Below are positions 23,400-35,313 of a stretch of 64,000 nt of DNA, piece after piece. The notes beneath the pieces are model-generated. The model saw nothing but the letters and a program-made list of their open reading frames with translations. It was not told the DNA's origin and ran no database searches. Position numbers and translations under genes: made by a program. This stretch comes from Schistocephalus solidus (Eukaryota; Platyhelminthes; Cestoda; Diphyllobothriidea; Diphyllobothriidae), in contig WEDG01000370.1 in NCBI GenBank assembly GCA_017591395.1, forward strand, positions 248,001-312,000, read 5' to 3'. Within the stretch, counting starts at the first letter, position 1, and every line of letters starts with the position of its first letter.

Positions 23400-24560
23400 G
23401 TCCGCCTAAATGTATTTCTTGCCTCTTTCTTGTGTTTCCTCAGGGTCCTACCGCCTCAGTTCTTTCCGTTACGAATATTATACAAACTGGCAGCACCACC
23501 GGCAGAGGTACAAGTGGCGACCTTGACCTATTTCCACAGAGCCTAGTGTCTTTGCCTTCTTTATTCGTTCCATGCTTCACGCTCCCTCCTCACTGCTAGT
23601 CACAAACCCCTTCTCTGTTCATGGGAAGCTCCACCTACCTACTATTTTTCTACATGCGCAACTCATTCAAACTTAGTGATGTTGTCTTGGCCCTCTTCTC
23701 CCTCCCCCCCCGCCGTCAATTTGCTCACCAAAGCGCGTTTTTTTGAGCTGGTTGATATTTTATCCCACCTGAAGGTGCATTCAAAGAGCCCTTAAAAGGA
23801 GACAATGCAAGTACTTGTGTCTTTCTGTGAATCTAACCGCTTCGCTCATTCGCCGTCGGCAGTACAGGCTCCCAGTCTGGGCAGCGTGTATTCACTCTTA
23901 TCTGTACATACGATCAAATGTTTTGTCCATGTGATTCCGGAGGGCTTTCTTTCGCCCGCAGCTCTTCTCTCCATATCCATTCCCCTCTTACGCCTCTCTA
24001 CCACCCCCGCCTCATTTGTATATGCCACACACACAAGTATAGCCTTCTCGCCCTCTTCCTGTGTGTGCATTTAGTTTGTGTGCGAGTATGCTTGGGGCTG
24101 TGTGTGCGTGTATCACCTGTAAAACAGAATTACTTTTGTTTTCTATTACACATTATATCTTGCCTCTGACCTCCTTCTACCTTGAGTTCAATGCTATCCC
24201 CAGTTTTTTGCATCATTGAGTGTGTGGCTCTATCGTTGACTGGACTGAGTGCTGTGGGCTCAACAACTACACGCACTTTTTTACGCACTAAATCTTATTC
24301 CAGTGATCGTGCCTCCTTCGCAACAACTTCCTTGAACCCGCCTATTCGCTCATTTGAATCGGCCCTGTTAGGATTATTTATTCTAGTTTCGGAGAGCTCG
24401 CAGGAGTTTTCGGTACTGTACGGAGTATTTTGGAGTCAGATTCTGAGGTTCCCCTGCGAAGCTTAGGGAGCATCTCTAAATGAGAACACAGCGGCTGCTG
24501 AAAGTGTCTTTTGTTTTCGTTGTAGTGTTGTTTTCCGCACACTGAACTTGCCCTTCCAAT
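23400..24560 (+). other. SETD1 3' flank, no further gene seen
   Basis: CT-rich sequence with a GT-rich stretch near 24055-24115. No AATAAA close to the stop was found, so the poly(A) site is unplaced. Confidence 0.4.
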
Positions 24561-24887
24561 GTGCAGTGCAAAAATGCGCCACAAAAATTAGAAACTATCC
24601 AGTTATTGAAATCGGCAGGTTTTAACCCCGAACGGCGCCTCGGTGCGATTTCTGTCCCATCAGGACTACGTGCAATGGTCACCGGTCACTTAATCGATGC
24701 AACCCTATTAAACGCCAGGCTGGCTAATGGACACTTAGGAGTGATTTCTTTGGACCGGAGCTTGCGAAGTGGCGAGGTGATGGTATCTTTTGGTTATAAC
24801 GGTAAATTAGCCCGCCACCCCGTGTTGCTCCATCATCCGCCACAGGAACTGACGATGGGCAGAGCATTACATGTTTTAATATCCTAA
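24561..24887 (+). CDS. Unrecognised open frame, possibly an exon
   Basis: About 108 codons open to a stop at 24887: LLKSAGFNPERRLGAISV, then GHLIDATLLNARLANGHLG. Composition looks coding rather than random, and an acceptor-like CAATGTGCAG precedes it at about 24586. I do not recognise it. It may belong with the exons at 24956-25083 and 26385-26512, or be chance. Confidence 0.22.
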   Translation: MQCKNAPQKLETIQLLKSAGFNPERRLGAISVPSGLRAMVTGHLIDATLLNARLANGHLGVISLDRSLRSGEVMVSFGYNGKLARHPVLLHHPPQELTMGRALHVLIS

Positions 24888-24955
24888 ACGTCGACTTTTG
24901 GCGGCTAGGTATCCATGACGTAGCTGTATACCGTGCCTAGGTGTAAATACATTAT

Positions 24956-25083
24956 TTGGTCGGTGCACTCACGTCCAGTCCGGTCTGGTTGGATCTCGTT
25001 CTCCGGTCGTCCATACTGGAACCGCCTGAGAATGAGAATGGCAAAGACTTATGCAGTGGTGCCATTGAGACTTATGCCGCGGT
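24956..25083 (+). CDS. Possible exon of an unknown plus-strand gene
   Basis: Open frame SSILEPPENENGKDLCSG and ETYAA ends exactly at a consensus donor GTAAGT. Its acceptor is not clear. A possible continuation starts after the CAACCAG acceptor near 25198, but two frames there are both plausible. Confidence 0.3.
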
Positions 25084-26384
25084 AAGTCTTGCACTTCCCC
25101 CGATCTCCCATAGTCAAATTGGGTACGATTGTGACTGAGCCCCTTTCATCGAACACGATCACACCTTCTCATGCTTTTTAACTCTCCTCATGCAACCAGG
25201 ACACTCACCCCAGGCTTACAGGCTTGGGCGAAGATGCTGTCCGATGCGGACGATGTGCTGTGTGACCTTTGTTTCCAGAATGTAGACACGCGGTTGCATT
25301 CCGATATTTCCTGCGTATGGCCCAGCCTGGTTCATATTACAGTGTTCGGGCATTTACACGCTAGCCTTCCTAAGAATTTTGAGTGTTGACAAGTCCCCAA
25401 CTGAAGCTGAACTGTTTGGGTTATCTCCTCTTATGCATTAGTTTACGAACCTAATAACAAGACAGCGCCGAAACGAATAAAACATTAACCGCAAAATACT
25501 AGAAATGACTCACCTTGACCTGAGAATGGTTGACATGCAACTTATGTCGCTTATTTGTCGTTGCAGTTGTTGGGCCGGAAACCAATTTGCGCAGGACCGT
25601 AGTTTAATGGCATGTGGAGCAACTAGGTTTCAGATGTGGCAGTGTGGTATGCAGACTTGAAACCGGGTTCCACGGCTACTAAATCGATTGTTCTATATAT
25701 TTTTATTGGCTTTAGAGGCACACAGGGCTGGCTCGTTGCTGGCATTTCGGTTTACAGGGGTTGTTTGTTTCTCTATCCGTTTTTTCGGTAGGGGGTCCTT
25801 CGCGTTCCCTTTTGAGTAAACGTCGGATTGTGAGCATTACATGCCGCGATGGGCAAGGTTTTGGAGCTATGTGCATTAGACATTTTAATCGCCCCAGACT
25901 ATCAACATTCTACGACATATATGCTCATCCGACGTACTTTCTGTTTCAGGATGTCATTCAATGAGTATGGGCTTTGCTGTCTGTGCAGTAACCTTATTTC
26001 ATGCAGATAAGTAGATCCATTTTGCCTATCTTGTTCCTCGCGTTGTGTGAGCGACGTCCTCCTTCGTCGGCTTAAGTACGGTTTCCGCGGTTGTGTGCAT
26101 TTTCATAATATTCCTCCTTACTGTCTGTCCTACTTTCGCATATTATGGTGATTCGGCTGTTCTTCCGACTACCCGCATTGAGAGCAACATGCAATGTTCC
26201 CATGGGACTCAGAACTTCTTTCACTCGTTTGGAGGTCTGATTCTTTACTGCGCCTTACTCGGCTTTGACTACGATATCAGATGATGATGATGATGATAAT
26301 AGCACTGTCAGCGTTTCGTGCCATGTCGGTGGTCGAGAACTTTAGATTTGGTTGTGAGGATAAATAATCCGCCTCTTTTTTTAG

Positions 26385-26512
26385 TTCTCCAGCCTCTGAT
26401 TTGCTAGCCACATCATCACGAATCAGAAAGATCTGCGGACTTTCTGCCGCCTTAAGACGTGTTACCTCTGCTTCCCGCAATGCGGTCTGTTGTAAAGCCG
26501 CTTCTTTTCAAG
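26385..26512 (+). CDS. Likely internal exon of an unknown gene
   Basis: A strong acceptor (CTCTTTTTTTAG) and a donor (CAAG|GTATTA) bracket an open frame: SPASDLLATSSRIRKICG, then RRVTSASRNAVCCKAASF. Starts in phase 2, ends in phase 1. It may be an upstream exon of the zinc-binding protein gene at 35314-36825; the phase does not join directly, so another exon would be needed. Confidence 0.4.
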
Positions 26513-26532
26513 GTATTAAGCCTTTGCTGTGG

Positions 26533-26800
26533 CGTTATTCGGGTTGCCCTCTCATAAACACCGTGGCAGCACGCGTAGATGCGGGCTCACGCCGCACCAG
26601 ACACCCCTGGCCTTGATGGCATTCCCACCTGCGTCCGACCCCGTCTCTGCTCCTCTTGACGCCGGGCTCACACTAGTGAGGTAAGAGAAAGAGTGCAGCG
26701 GCTGAAGCGCAATTCTACTGTCACTTAAAACTAACACGCGCACGTCACCGTCCCTGCACCACCACCATGCTGTTGAGCCCATGGGGATCTCATCGAAATC
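26533..26800 (+). repeat. R1 dispersed repeat copy
   Basis: Same order of blocks as the copies near 39-41 kb: CGGGTTGC..., then CTGCGTCC, CCGGGCTCA, GAGAGTGC, CACTTAAAACTAA, GTCACCGTCCCTGCACC. Diverged. Overlaps misleading short open frames on both strands. Confidence 0.6.
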
Positions 26801-27007
26801 GATTACCTGCATGCTGACCCAGAAGTGACTCGTTCTTTGGCGAAAAGAGGAACAGTATCATCATGTCACTAGCTAGAGGAAATCAAGCTTGACTGCCACG
26901 AACGGGCTAACTATGCAGATAAAATAAGCAAAACGAGCCAACAAAAGGAACGAAGGCAAAAGAGAACGGAGATCGCGCGACGATGTCCTGAATGATTGCG
27001 TACTCTG

Positions 27008-27175
27008 CTGTCTTGACACCGGACGCAAGTGGGTGAGGTAAGAGAGAGTGCGCGGAGCTGCAGCACAAGTTTTCTATCGCTTAAAACTAACCCACACGCA
27101 AGTCACCGTCTCTGAACCACCTTTCTGTGCAGCACACGATGGACACCGTTGGAATCGAAGTTTAAACTGTCGTGC
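27008..27175 (+). repeat. R1 dispersed repeat, 3' part
   Basis: Only the second half of R1: CTTGACACCGG, GAGAGAGTGCG, CTTAAAACTAACC, AAGTCACCGTC, and an end resembling TCGAACTGTCG. Confidence 0.6.
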
Positions 27176-28775
27176 GGATAAGTAACCGATCGAACTCCCG
27201 GACCGTCAGTCTGCCGATAGGGTTGGTATAGCACTGGTTTTTGCTACACCTAAGTTGAAGGTCCTGAGTGCTATTCAAAACTGTTGAGCCCCACTTGAAG
27301 GGCAACGCCTGAATTTCAGTGGGTACTTTCGCATGTCAGAGGGTTTTGTGGACGTTTGTGCAGAAGTAGGTTTTGCACTGCGATCTTGAAAGTCCACACG
27401 CTGTTGTCACTGAAGACAAGATTTTCCACTGAACCCATATCGCCACATCTACGAAAAGACTGTTAGGTGTGGTGCAACTACTCAGCTGACGAGGGTTTTC
27501 ATTTTCTCTTTCTATTCTGAATAGACTGATATAGTCTCCGTAGGCTAGGTCGAAGGCCACCATGAAAACGAAGGCGAAGAATAAATTAAGTTTCCATAAG
27601 CACAAGTAAGCGGGCAGATAAATGTACTAGACGACCGTTGCGTTTGCTGAGAATGTTGGTGGTATTAGGAGGGTTGTACACAGGAACTGTGAGTTGGACA
27701 TACATTTGTACGTGTTGTTAGTTTAGTGAATTCTCTGGAGCAATGGGTTTTGTCCGGTCCGCGCTGACTGCGTCGTTCTTGTCACCGGGAAGGACCCTTT
27801 AGATTTCGGTTCTGCGTGAGACTACCCGAACGGTCCTTCTTCAAGCGCTTCTTGTGGCTTCTGTACAAGGTCACACCGAACGAAGACTTCCGTGCAATTG
27901 CTCAACCATTTTTACATGGAAGACTCCGTCAAAAGATTTCGCTTTTGGATCGGTGTCAGCCAATTTAAAAGGCTGCTAGGATCCTCGTTGACATCGTGGG
28001 AGGTGAGGCAGGTCATTTGCCTATCGGTCGGATGGCAATGCCAACACCATTTTTGTCACACTGCTATCCAAGTTGATCTTCGTTGTTGCCCAAATGCTGG
28101 CCCATGTTCTTCAACGTCCACCGAATTTATGAGCGATCCGTAAAGTTCAGCAGGACTTGGGAAAAGGCAGAATCGAACTGGGTACCCTATTCAATCCTAG
28201 TCGTAAAAAAGACACCAAACATGCTTACCCCTTGAATAAAGGTCATGAGGATGGTAACGGTCGCTACATCCGGTATGATAATGCCTTCACCCTAGTGGTT
28301 GTACCGATCGACGAAGGTAAGGTCTGTAGCTCTTGAATGGAGGCAAACGATCTACGACATGCAGATGACTGACTGAACCGTGCGCGTGTTGTTGTGTCGC
28401 CCCTTGTTCTCCTGTGACAAATGAGACATGTCCAAGCCTTGGCGTCCTAGTTTCTGTCCGACCATACGAGCCTTTCCGCGGGGTTCTTTTGGGAGTCTCC
28501 GCTCCCAACTAAACAGACTCTAAAAGACAACTTGGCGAGCATACGCGCTGCTTTCGATAACTTCTCTTCAGGCCAGTACAGTTATAGGGAAACGTTGGAA
28601 CGCAGTAGAAATTTAAAACATGAAATCGATAATGTTCGTCCATTTGTGTGGGTTATCTGAGGAATGTGCATAGGGGAAGGGTGATAAGAGACAATTTGAT
28701 AGGCGGCAGTAAGTGTTTGGTAGAGCCGTTCTAGGAGAAGGGCGAGGACAGAGATGGCGCTGGGGATACATGCAG

Positions 28776-30420
28776 TTAAGCGGCCGTTGGCCAAGCTAAG
28801 CGCGGAGCTTGTACGAGGTTCTTTTGTGCGCACAAGACCGGCTTCTTCAACCTAATGGCATTCGCTTCTGCTGCTGCTAGTAGACGTTGACCCAGTGGCT
28901 TGGGGTAGTTTGGTGGGACCTTATAAATTACACGGAAAGCTTCGCTGGGGTCCACACTATGCCCGGTGTCAACAAGATGTGCAAGGATGGCGCTTTTTTA
29001 TGCTCTTGACTTCCCCTTTGCTCAGCCATGCTGGGATGTGTTCTTTTATTCTTTTGGATAAGCGCCGACTCGTGCGACCAATATAACCTGCTCCACAGGA
29101 GCAAGTAAATGAGTAAATGCACATGGAGGTGGTCTGAGTCGGCAACCTATCCTTGCCTTCGCCTCGTAAAAGAGGGTTGGTTGAGAACACTATCTGAAGT
29201 TTCGCTGCTGGGAACGTTTGTGTAACGGCTTGTTTAAGGCGTCTTTTCAGCAGTTCACTAGCCGAATCCCCTTGAAAGGGCACTTTGAGGAATAGAGTTT
29301 TCTTTTCCACAGTATCCTTGGCAGGTTTCACTGGTCTAGCGACAAGATGCTTTGTAATAAACCGATCTGGGTATCCATTATCTCGAAGTAGGTTCTGGAT
29401 CTTCCCAAGCTCCTCCTCGATACTATCTGCCGTGCAAATTTTTCTGGCCCTTTGCGCTAAGCAACGGACTAGATAACGTTTCTGTTGGAGAGGTATGAAA
29501 CTGCTAAAGTTCATATATTGCCCAGACCAGGTTTTCTTTCGATAAACGCTCCTTCGGATGCTGCCGTCAGGTCTTCTGCTTAGAAGGACGTCTAAGAAAG
29601 GGAGTGAACCTGCTCTTTCCATCTCCACCGTGAATTTGATCGACGGATGTGCTTGGTTTACAGTGTATAAGAGCTCGTCTACATTTGTTTCTTCTGTGAC
29701 AATTGCAAAGATGTCGTCGACGTATCGACCGTAGTATCTTAGCTTATTGATCTCTCCGCTTAACTGAAATTTCTCCAACTTGCCCATAAATACATTGGCT
29801 AGGAGAGGTCCAAGTGGCGAACCCATAGCAACACCGTCTATTTGTCTGTATAGTTGGTTATCAAAAAGGAACTGCACATTTAACGTGCATCTTAGTAATA
29901 ATTCTTTCAGTGTATTTGTCGGTATTCCTGTTTCTTGCTCACTGGTCAAAAGGAATTAACAGAGGTAATCGACTATTTCAGTGACAGGGACGTTTGTAAA
30001 AAAAGTGATGAGACATCCAAAGATAGCATCTTCGTGCCGTTTAAGTTAAGGTCTTTGACGTCTTCAATAAATTCGAAGGTATCTCGGTAGCTACGCGGCG
30101 CTAGTTGACGTTGTACAGGCTTTAGTTTTTCTGCTAACCACTTTGCTATGGCATGATAAGGAGAGTTTCGCATGCATCTTCGTTACATAGTCTGATCTGT
30201 TCATTATAACGATGCCTGTTCCTTTATCCGGTCTTGTTATCAGGATGTCTTGGTTCGCTTGAAGCTGTTTAAACTTCTCTATGTGTGCTTTTGTTAGCAA
30301 TTCCCGAATTTGCGGTCTCTTGTTCAAGTACTGATAACTAGAATTAACCAGCGTCGACGCTTCGAGGCGGGCACTAAGGAGTGATGAAACGGAGTTGAGA
30401 AGTCGAAAGGGCGTGTGTCA
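28776..30420 (-). mobile_element. Penelope-like retroelement, frameshifted, 5'-truncated
   Basis: Minus strand encodes, in order: ITRPDKGTGIVIMNRSDY (30250-30190), AIAKWLAEKLKPVQRQLAP, SLDVSSLF, DGVAMGSPLGPLLANVFM, YGRYVDDIFAI (catalytic YVDD), LPFLDVLLSRR, then a C-terminal GIY-YIG endonuclease (CIYSFTCSCGAGYIGRTSRR, KEHIPAW). The longest frame is 29949-28969. After an A-run near 28985 the frame shifts and continues LVDTGHSVDPSEAFRVIY to a stop at 28776. Two more breaks lie near 29960 and 30110. Order and motifs are those of Penelope-like elements, in which RT and GIY-YIG are fused. The catalytic residues remain, but the breaks make this copy inactive unless they are sequencing errors. Confidence 0.85.
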
Positions 30421-30429
30421 GCTGCCACA

Positions 30430-31350
30430 TAAATAATGTCCACCCGATTTGAGAACTGGAGTGCACAGAGGGAAGGTCAGGATATCACGTCAGTCACCTC
30501 TATTTTCGTACCATCGATGTGGTGGATGTCGGTGGTGAATTTTCAGCTGTAGTTTAGGCGGGCAATCGCGGATTTGACTTGTCTCAGCTGGATCGAAGGC
30601 TCAATATTATGATGCGAAAATTCTGAAGTGGCGCAAGTGTTTCACGGCCAATCAGCTGGCAAGAAGTTCACTACCAAATGTACTGCAGCGCTTTCAGTTG
30701 AAGCGTTTTTTGAGAACGCCCATGCTTAAGTCAAACCAGTGAGATGTTTCCTTTGTATGACGCCAACAGCTATTGTCAAAGCTTCTACAGTGACCGATAG
30801 TTGAGCGGGATGCGTTAAGAAGGTAGCGTTTTCAAAGGAAGCCTTGGTTTTCATAAAAGCACTCTGTCTCACCGCTCATTGCAAGGTGACCTTTCGAACC
30901 GGAAACATGCGTTTTGGTACAGTTAGCCATAAATCGATGTCAAAAGTATTGGTGTTCCGTCAACACAAGATGTGGGCGTGCATTTGAGCCGTGTTCAGCT
31001 GCCGCTAGTCAGTGAAAAAGCACAATATCGATCGGCGTTGCAGTGTAACCAAACCAAAGGGTTTAATCGCATGCGGCGCACGCCTCGAATTGGCGAGGGC
31101 TTTCGATCGCCTTCACCACCCCTAGTAGACGGCTTCAGATGTTTGATGCATGCGAAGGTATCCACTACTGAACCTACGGTAGGTTCCCTATCTGCAGTGT
31201 CAAACGAAAGTCTGAAATGTGTTTTCGATTCAAACAAGTTACTTCAGTAGGAATGTCGTAGTGATTATCGTGCGAGTTATCGCATTATCCCACGATATTT
31301 CAGCTACAGTAGGCTGCCGGGTTTTGGAGGAACTTCTTTCTGTGCGCCCA
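30430..31350. other. No supported gene
   Basis: Flank of the Penelope-like element. An open frame of 92 codons on the plus strand (30972-31250) overlaps an open minus frame of similar length; neither has splice signals or a recognisable product. Confidence 0.35.
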
Positions 31351-31360
31351 CTAAAAGCAT

Positions 31361-31978
31361 ACTCTGTAAAAATGGATATTTAAGTAGCAGGCAATTCGCT
31401 TATTGATTCTTTATGCTTTTAATAATTCAATTATATTTTATAGAAAACACAAACAAACATTCTTTCTTTTAATCAGTTGATAGCAAATTCCCACCCACTT
31501 CACATTTTATGCTTGAAGAAAAATGTTTTCTTATGGTTTTTAAAATGTTACTAAATCGCTGAATACTTTTGAACCCTAGCAACCGTTGCACTTGAATTGA
31601 ATTGAATCCATTCTGTGTAATGAAAAATCACAGATTTCTCTACGGTATGAATAAGAGGTCACACATTTTTCCTAAAATGTATTAATCGATTTAGATCATG
31701 TTGTGTACATTTTAGGCAACATTAATAAATTGACGGATGCGATGTATTATTGATAAACATTTCAAGATCTGTAAAAATCTCATAATTAGAAACTTTTATA
31801 ACCGAAAGATACCTTTTCTTCAAGTATAAAATTTAAAGAAAATGTAATTTGTTATCAAACGAGTACAAAAAAATAATATTTTTTGCGTGTTTTCTGAAAT
31901 GTATATTTGAATTAATATGAGCATCGAAAATCAATGAGAAAAAATGCATACTACATCAGGAGTCATTTTTTACAGAGT
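31361..31978. repeat. AT-rich MITE-like element with short terminal inverted repeats
   Basis: ACTCTGTAAAAATG at the left edge and CATTTTTTACAGAGT at the right are inverted copies (one extra T). The 600-bp interior is far more AT-rich than both flanks and has no open frame. Fits a non-autonomous DNA transposon. Target duplications were not identified. Confidence 0.5.
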
Positions 31979-31999
31979 AAGCTTGTGCTGGTGGTCAAA

Positions 32000-34900
32000 A
32001 ATAAGCTCGTTCAAAGGCCGGTGTCCGGACATGTCTGAAATATCTTTTTATTAGGCTGTAACCTACGTCATTCGACTGCCATAATGAAGTAATTGTTTTG
32101 AATCAAAAACATTTCAGAATTTCGGTGGACATTACATGAGATAGGTGATCTACTTTAAATGTTTGTGTACAATAAAGATACTTAGGAAGGATTGGGTGAC
32201 GTGGCTAATCGGTATCCCCGTTTTGCGCTTTTGTTTCCCCTCCTGAATTCGATTAGCCTCAAATATTCCGATATCATTCCCGACAGTGTCTCAGGGTGAA
32301 ATTTGATTGAGACTTTTCAAGCTTCCCTGTAGCTCTATTCTACCCTCGGCAACGAGTGCATGCAGTACTGTCACCGTAGGAGTCACCTCGACAGGCGCTC
32401 ATCGAAAATTCTCACTAGATAGCCATTCTATCGGATTTGGGGTCTTGATAATACTGAGAATGCTAGTGGATTCCAGTTCGTGAATGTTTGGAGTCAGTTA
32501 CTGAACTTTTGGCTTCAGTATACTTCAAGGATAGCTTCCGTTATGGGTTTTGTTGAATTTTTCCGCGTTTATGCGCCAAATATAAGCGTTGTAAAGACAG
32601 CTTCAATTTGCTTCGGAAGACAATGTTCCGGCGATTCCGCGCAGAGGGCTAAAGCTGCTGGGTACTCTGGCTAGCTTTGGAGTTATGGACTGAAATTTTG
32701 TCGTGGATTTCGATGCTCCCTTATCTGGAGGTTCTGTAGCAAGATAATTCAGCTTACGGCCGTGAGCTGACTTTCGTTGTCGATGCTTTTGGATGCCGTA
32801 TCTTCCACTATACACGTCAGTTGTCAGGTTTGAGCCACCTCCTCTGTGTCGATATTTAGTCTGGAGTTGGTAGATCCGTAGGCGAAAACTCGACGTTTCG
32901 CTGTGCGCCCGCTCTGATTCTGCGCTTATTGCATAATCCTCGATCGGGATATCTTTTATTCTGGTCTTCAACATGTTCGTTTTGGTGTCTGTACGATCGG
33001 TTGAATAGATTCCCGCCGCTTATTTTAACGATTTCCTGTTAGAGTGGTTTCCTAGATTATGTCACCGCTGTAGGCAGTATGAACCGGTAGAATTTTCTTC
33101 CAAGTTCACAACCCTTATCCGTCTTTCAATGTCCTTTTAAGCCACCCAAGTTTTACCGTATTTTTCGAGAGTCATTATCGATTCAGGTGTCGAAGCCCTT
33201 TTGTGAGTTCTGAGGCGGTTTCGTAGAAGCTGCTTCTCATCGCTTGTACTTTTCCTCGCAATTATTGCTTGGTGGTGATCATGTCGGTTGTTTTTCACGG
33301 TTTACGGAATTCCCTTTTGGTCACCGGCAAAAAATTTCTCCAGATGCAATTGAGGGTACTTTGGAAGGAGAATTCTTGGTTGTTTTTTCCCTTGAATGCG
33401 TGAGCATTTAGGATGTCGATGGAGTCCTTTGCCATTTTCCATTGTTTTCACACCCATCGTAACACGTTTACATTCTCGGAAAGTGGAAAGCCATGATTTT
33501 ATAGAGTTCAGCTGAAAAAAACAGGCTTGTATCGACACATTTTACAGTGTTGCGATTGCCTCTTGTAGAGTGGCCAAGCGTATTTTTACTTTGCATCTTT
33601 GCGGAAGTTCGTATGCATTTCTTCTTCATTGACAAATTCTGGTTGTGCCTACAGTGTTTTACCCAATGCTGCACAAACTGTAATATTTCTGGCAGTCAGA
33701 CAGTTCTTCTGAACTGAGCGGAAAGGTAGTGCTGATTAATTGGGCACTGCAAGGTTTCTTAACGACGACTAGGAAATTATTCATTTCACCACGGTGGACA
33801 TGTCTTTGGGTCATCTTGCAAGCTGACCAGTGGTTCTGCAACCCCACGTCCACTGCCGTTGGCATCCGCATGATGTGTTAAGCTGGTTCTTTTTAGTCAG
33901 GAAACGCTGGCTTTCTTTGGCATTGTCCTGTTATGTTTCCTGAACAGAAAACTGGCTGTGGACATGACGTGTACTGAGAACGGGAACCAGCACAAGATAT
34001 GAGTCTTGGAGACATGGCGGGTTATATGACAAGACGGGAATGTTGTAGGCTGAAGGGTAGACAATCAGAACAAAGGTGATCTAGCCCTGCGTAATGAGCT
34101 TGAAAGTTGCTTTGTCGTGCTGGGCTGGCTTGGTTTAGGCAGTGTGGACAGCATACACTGCAGTCGGCTTATGGGTTAGAAGAATTCTGTAGCCATCTTC
34201 CTACAGACTCTTCGACACGTTCTCGATGGCATCATCCTCTAGGGATCGCATTTGGTTCGCAATGGCGTTCATTTCGATGGTTTGATCCTATCTGTGTTTG
34301 ACGTGATCCTGTACTGCGGTGTTCTGCCTCTGTTCTTTGTTCCCCGTAGCCAGTCGTCGTTGTTGACTCGTCGGTCTCGCTGTCGATATGTCTACGCGTT
34401 GGTCGCTCCAGCATTTGGCACCGCACACTGCCTTCGTCTTAAACGCACCTGCATTATCGCTCTATAAGGACCGCTTAGTCCAGCAACTGTCTGTGACGTC
34501 AGTGAGGGTTCATCTAAATATTGGCTATTTTACGCCGAGGTGGCAGATGGTGTCGATGCTGAAATCGTTGGTAGGGCATGCTTATAAATAGCCCGCGTAT
34601 TACAGGTGGCCTTACATAGTACTCCAGTTTTCGAAATTCCCGTTTGGCCACCGGAAAAAAACTCCTAGGTAAGTTGGATTTGGTAATTTTCTATAATTAG
34701 TCTTATCTGGGTATATTTACGTACTGTGCTTTTGATTTGCGGTATATTCGTTTCTTACGCAGGAAAACCGATCAGTTAGTAGCTTCCGTCCATAAGATGA
34801 ACGCGTACTCTGTTTAAACTGTTAATCTGTTACCTGTGATTGACATGCAGCACAGGAACGGTAAAATGTGACCCGTTGCTGTTGAGTTAATGAATTGCTT

Positions 34901-35313
34901 GCTGATGTTGTGGAATGTCTCTTCAAAACCAGTATACTTGATCTTTTCATCTGCGCATTGGTTTGTTTTGGTTCTTTCACCAAAGGAAAGTAACTTAGAG
35001 AAATAACCGTTGTGCGCCTTGATTGACTCGCAAAATCTCTCCTTCAGAAGAAAATGATTAGGTTGGTCGCACACCTCGAAAGCCTTGCATACCTGCTCTA
35101 TAAAAATCGGTTCATTTGAAAATCAGAATTGAGTAGTGATTTTGTGCTTTTTCCGGTCATAAACGAGAAATGCAAACCCAAACCTTGACACTAGTGGTAT
35201 TCCAAAAAGCCTGAATGTTATGCCAAGGCGATGAATTTAGATTTTCTACCCCAAAGCAGAAAATACCACTGCTTTTCATTTACATTAACTCTTTTTCTTT
35301 ATCTCTTTTGTAG
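32000..35313. other. Non-coding stretch, intron or intergenic
   Basis: No exon with good signals seen. A 120-codon minus frame (32974-32603) is unrecognised. A 38-bp segment at 33303 (GGAATTCCCTTTTGGTCACC) recurs diverged at 34635, pointing to old repeats. Confidence 0.35.
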
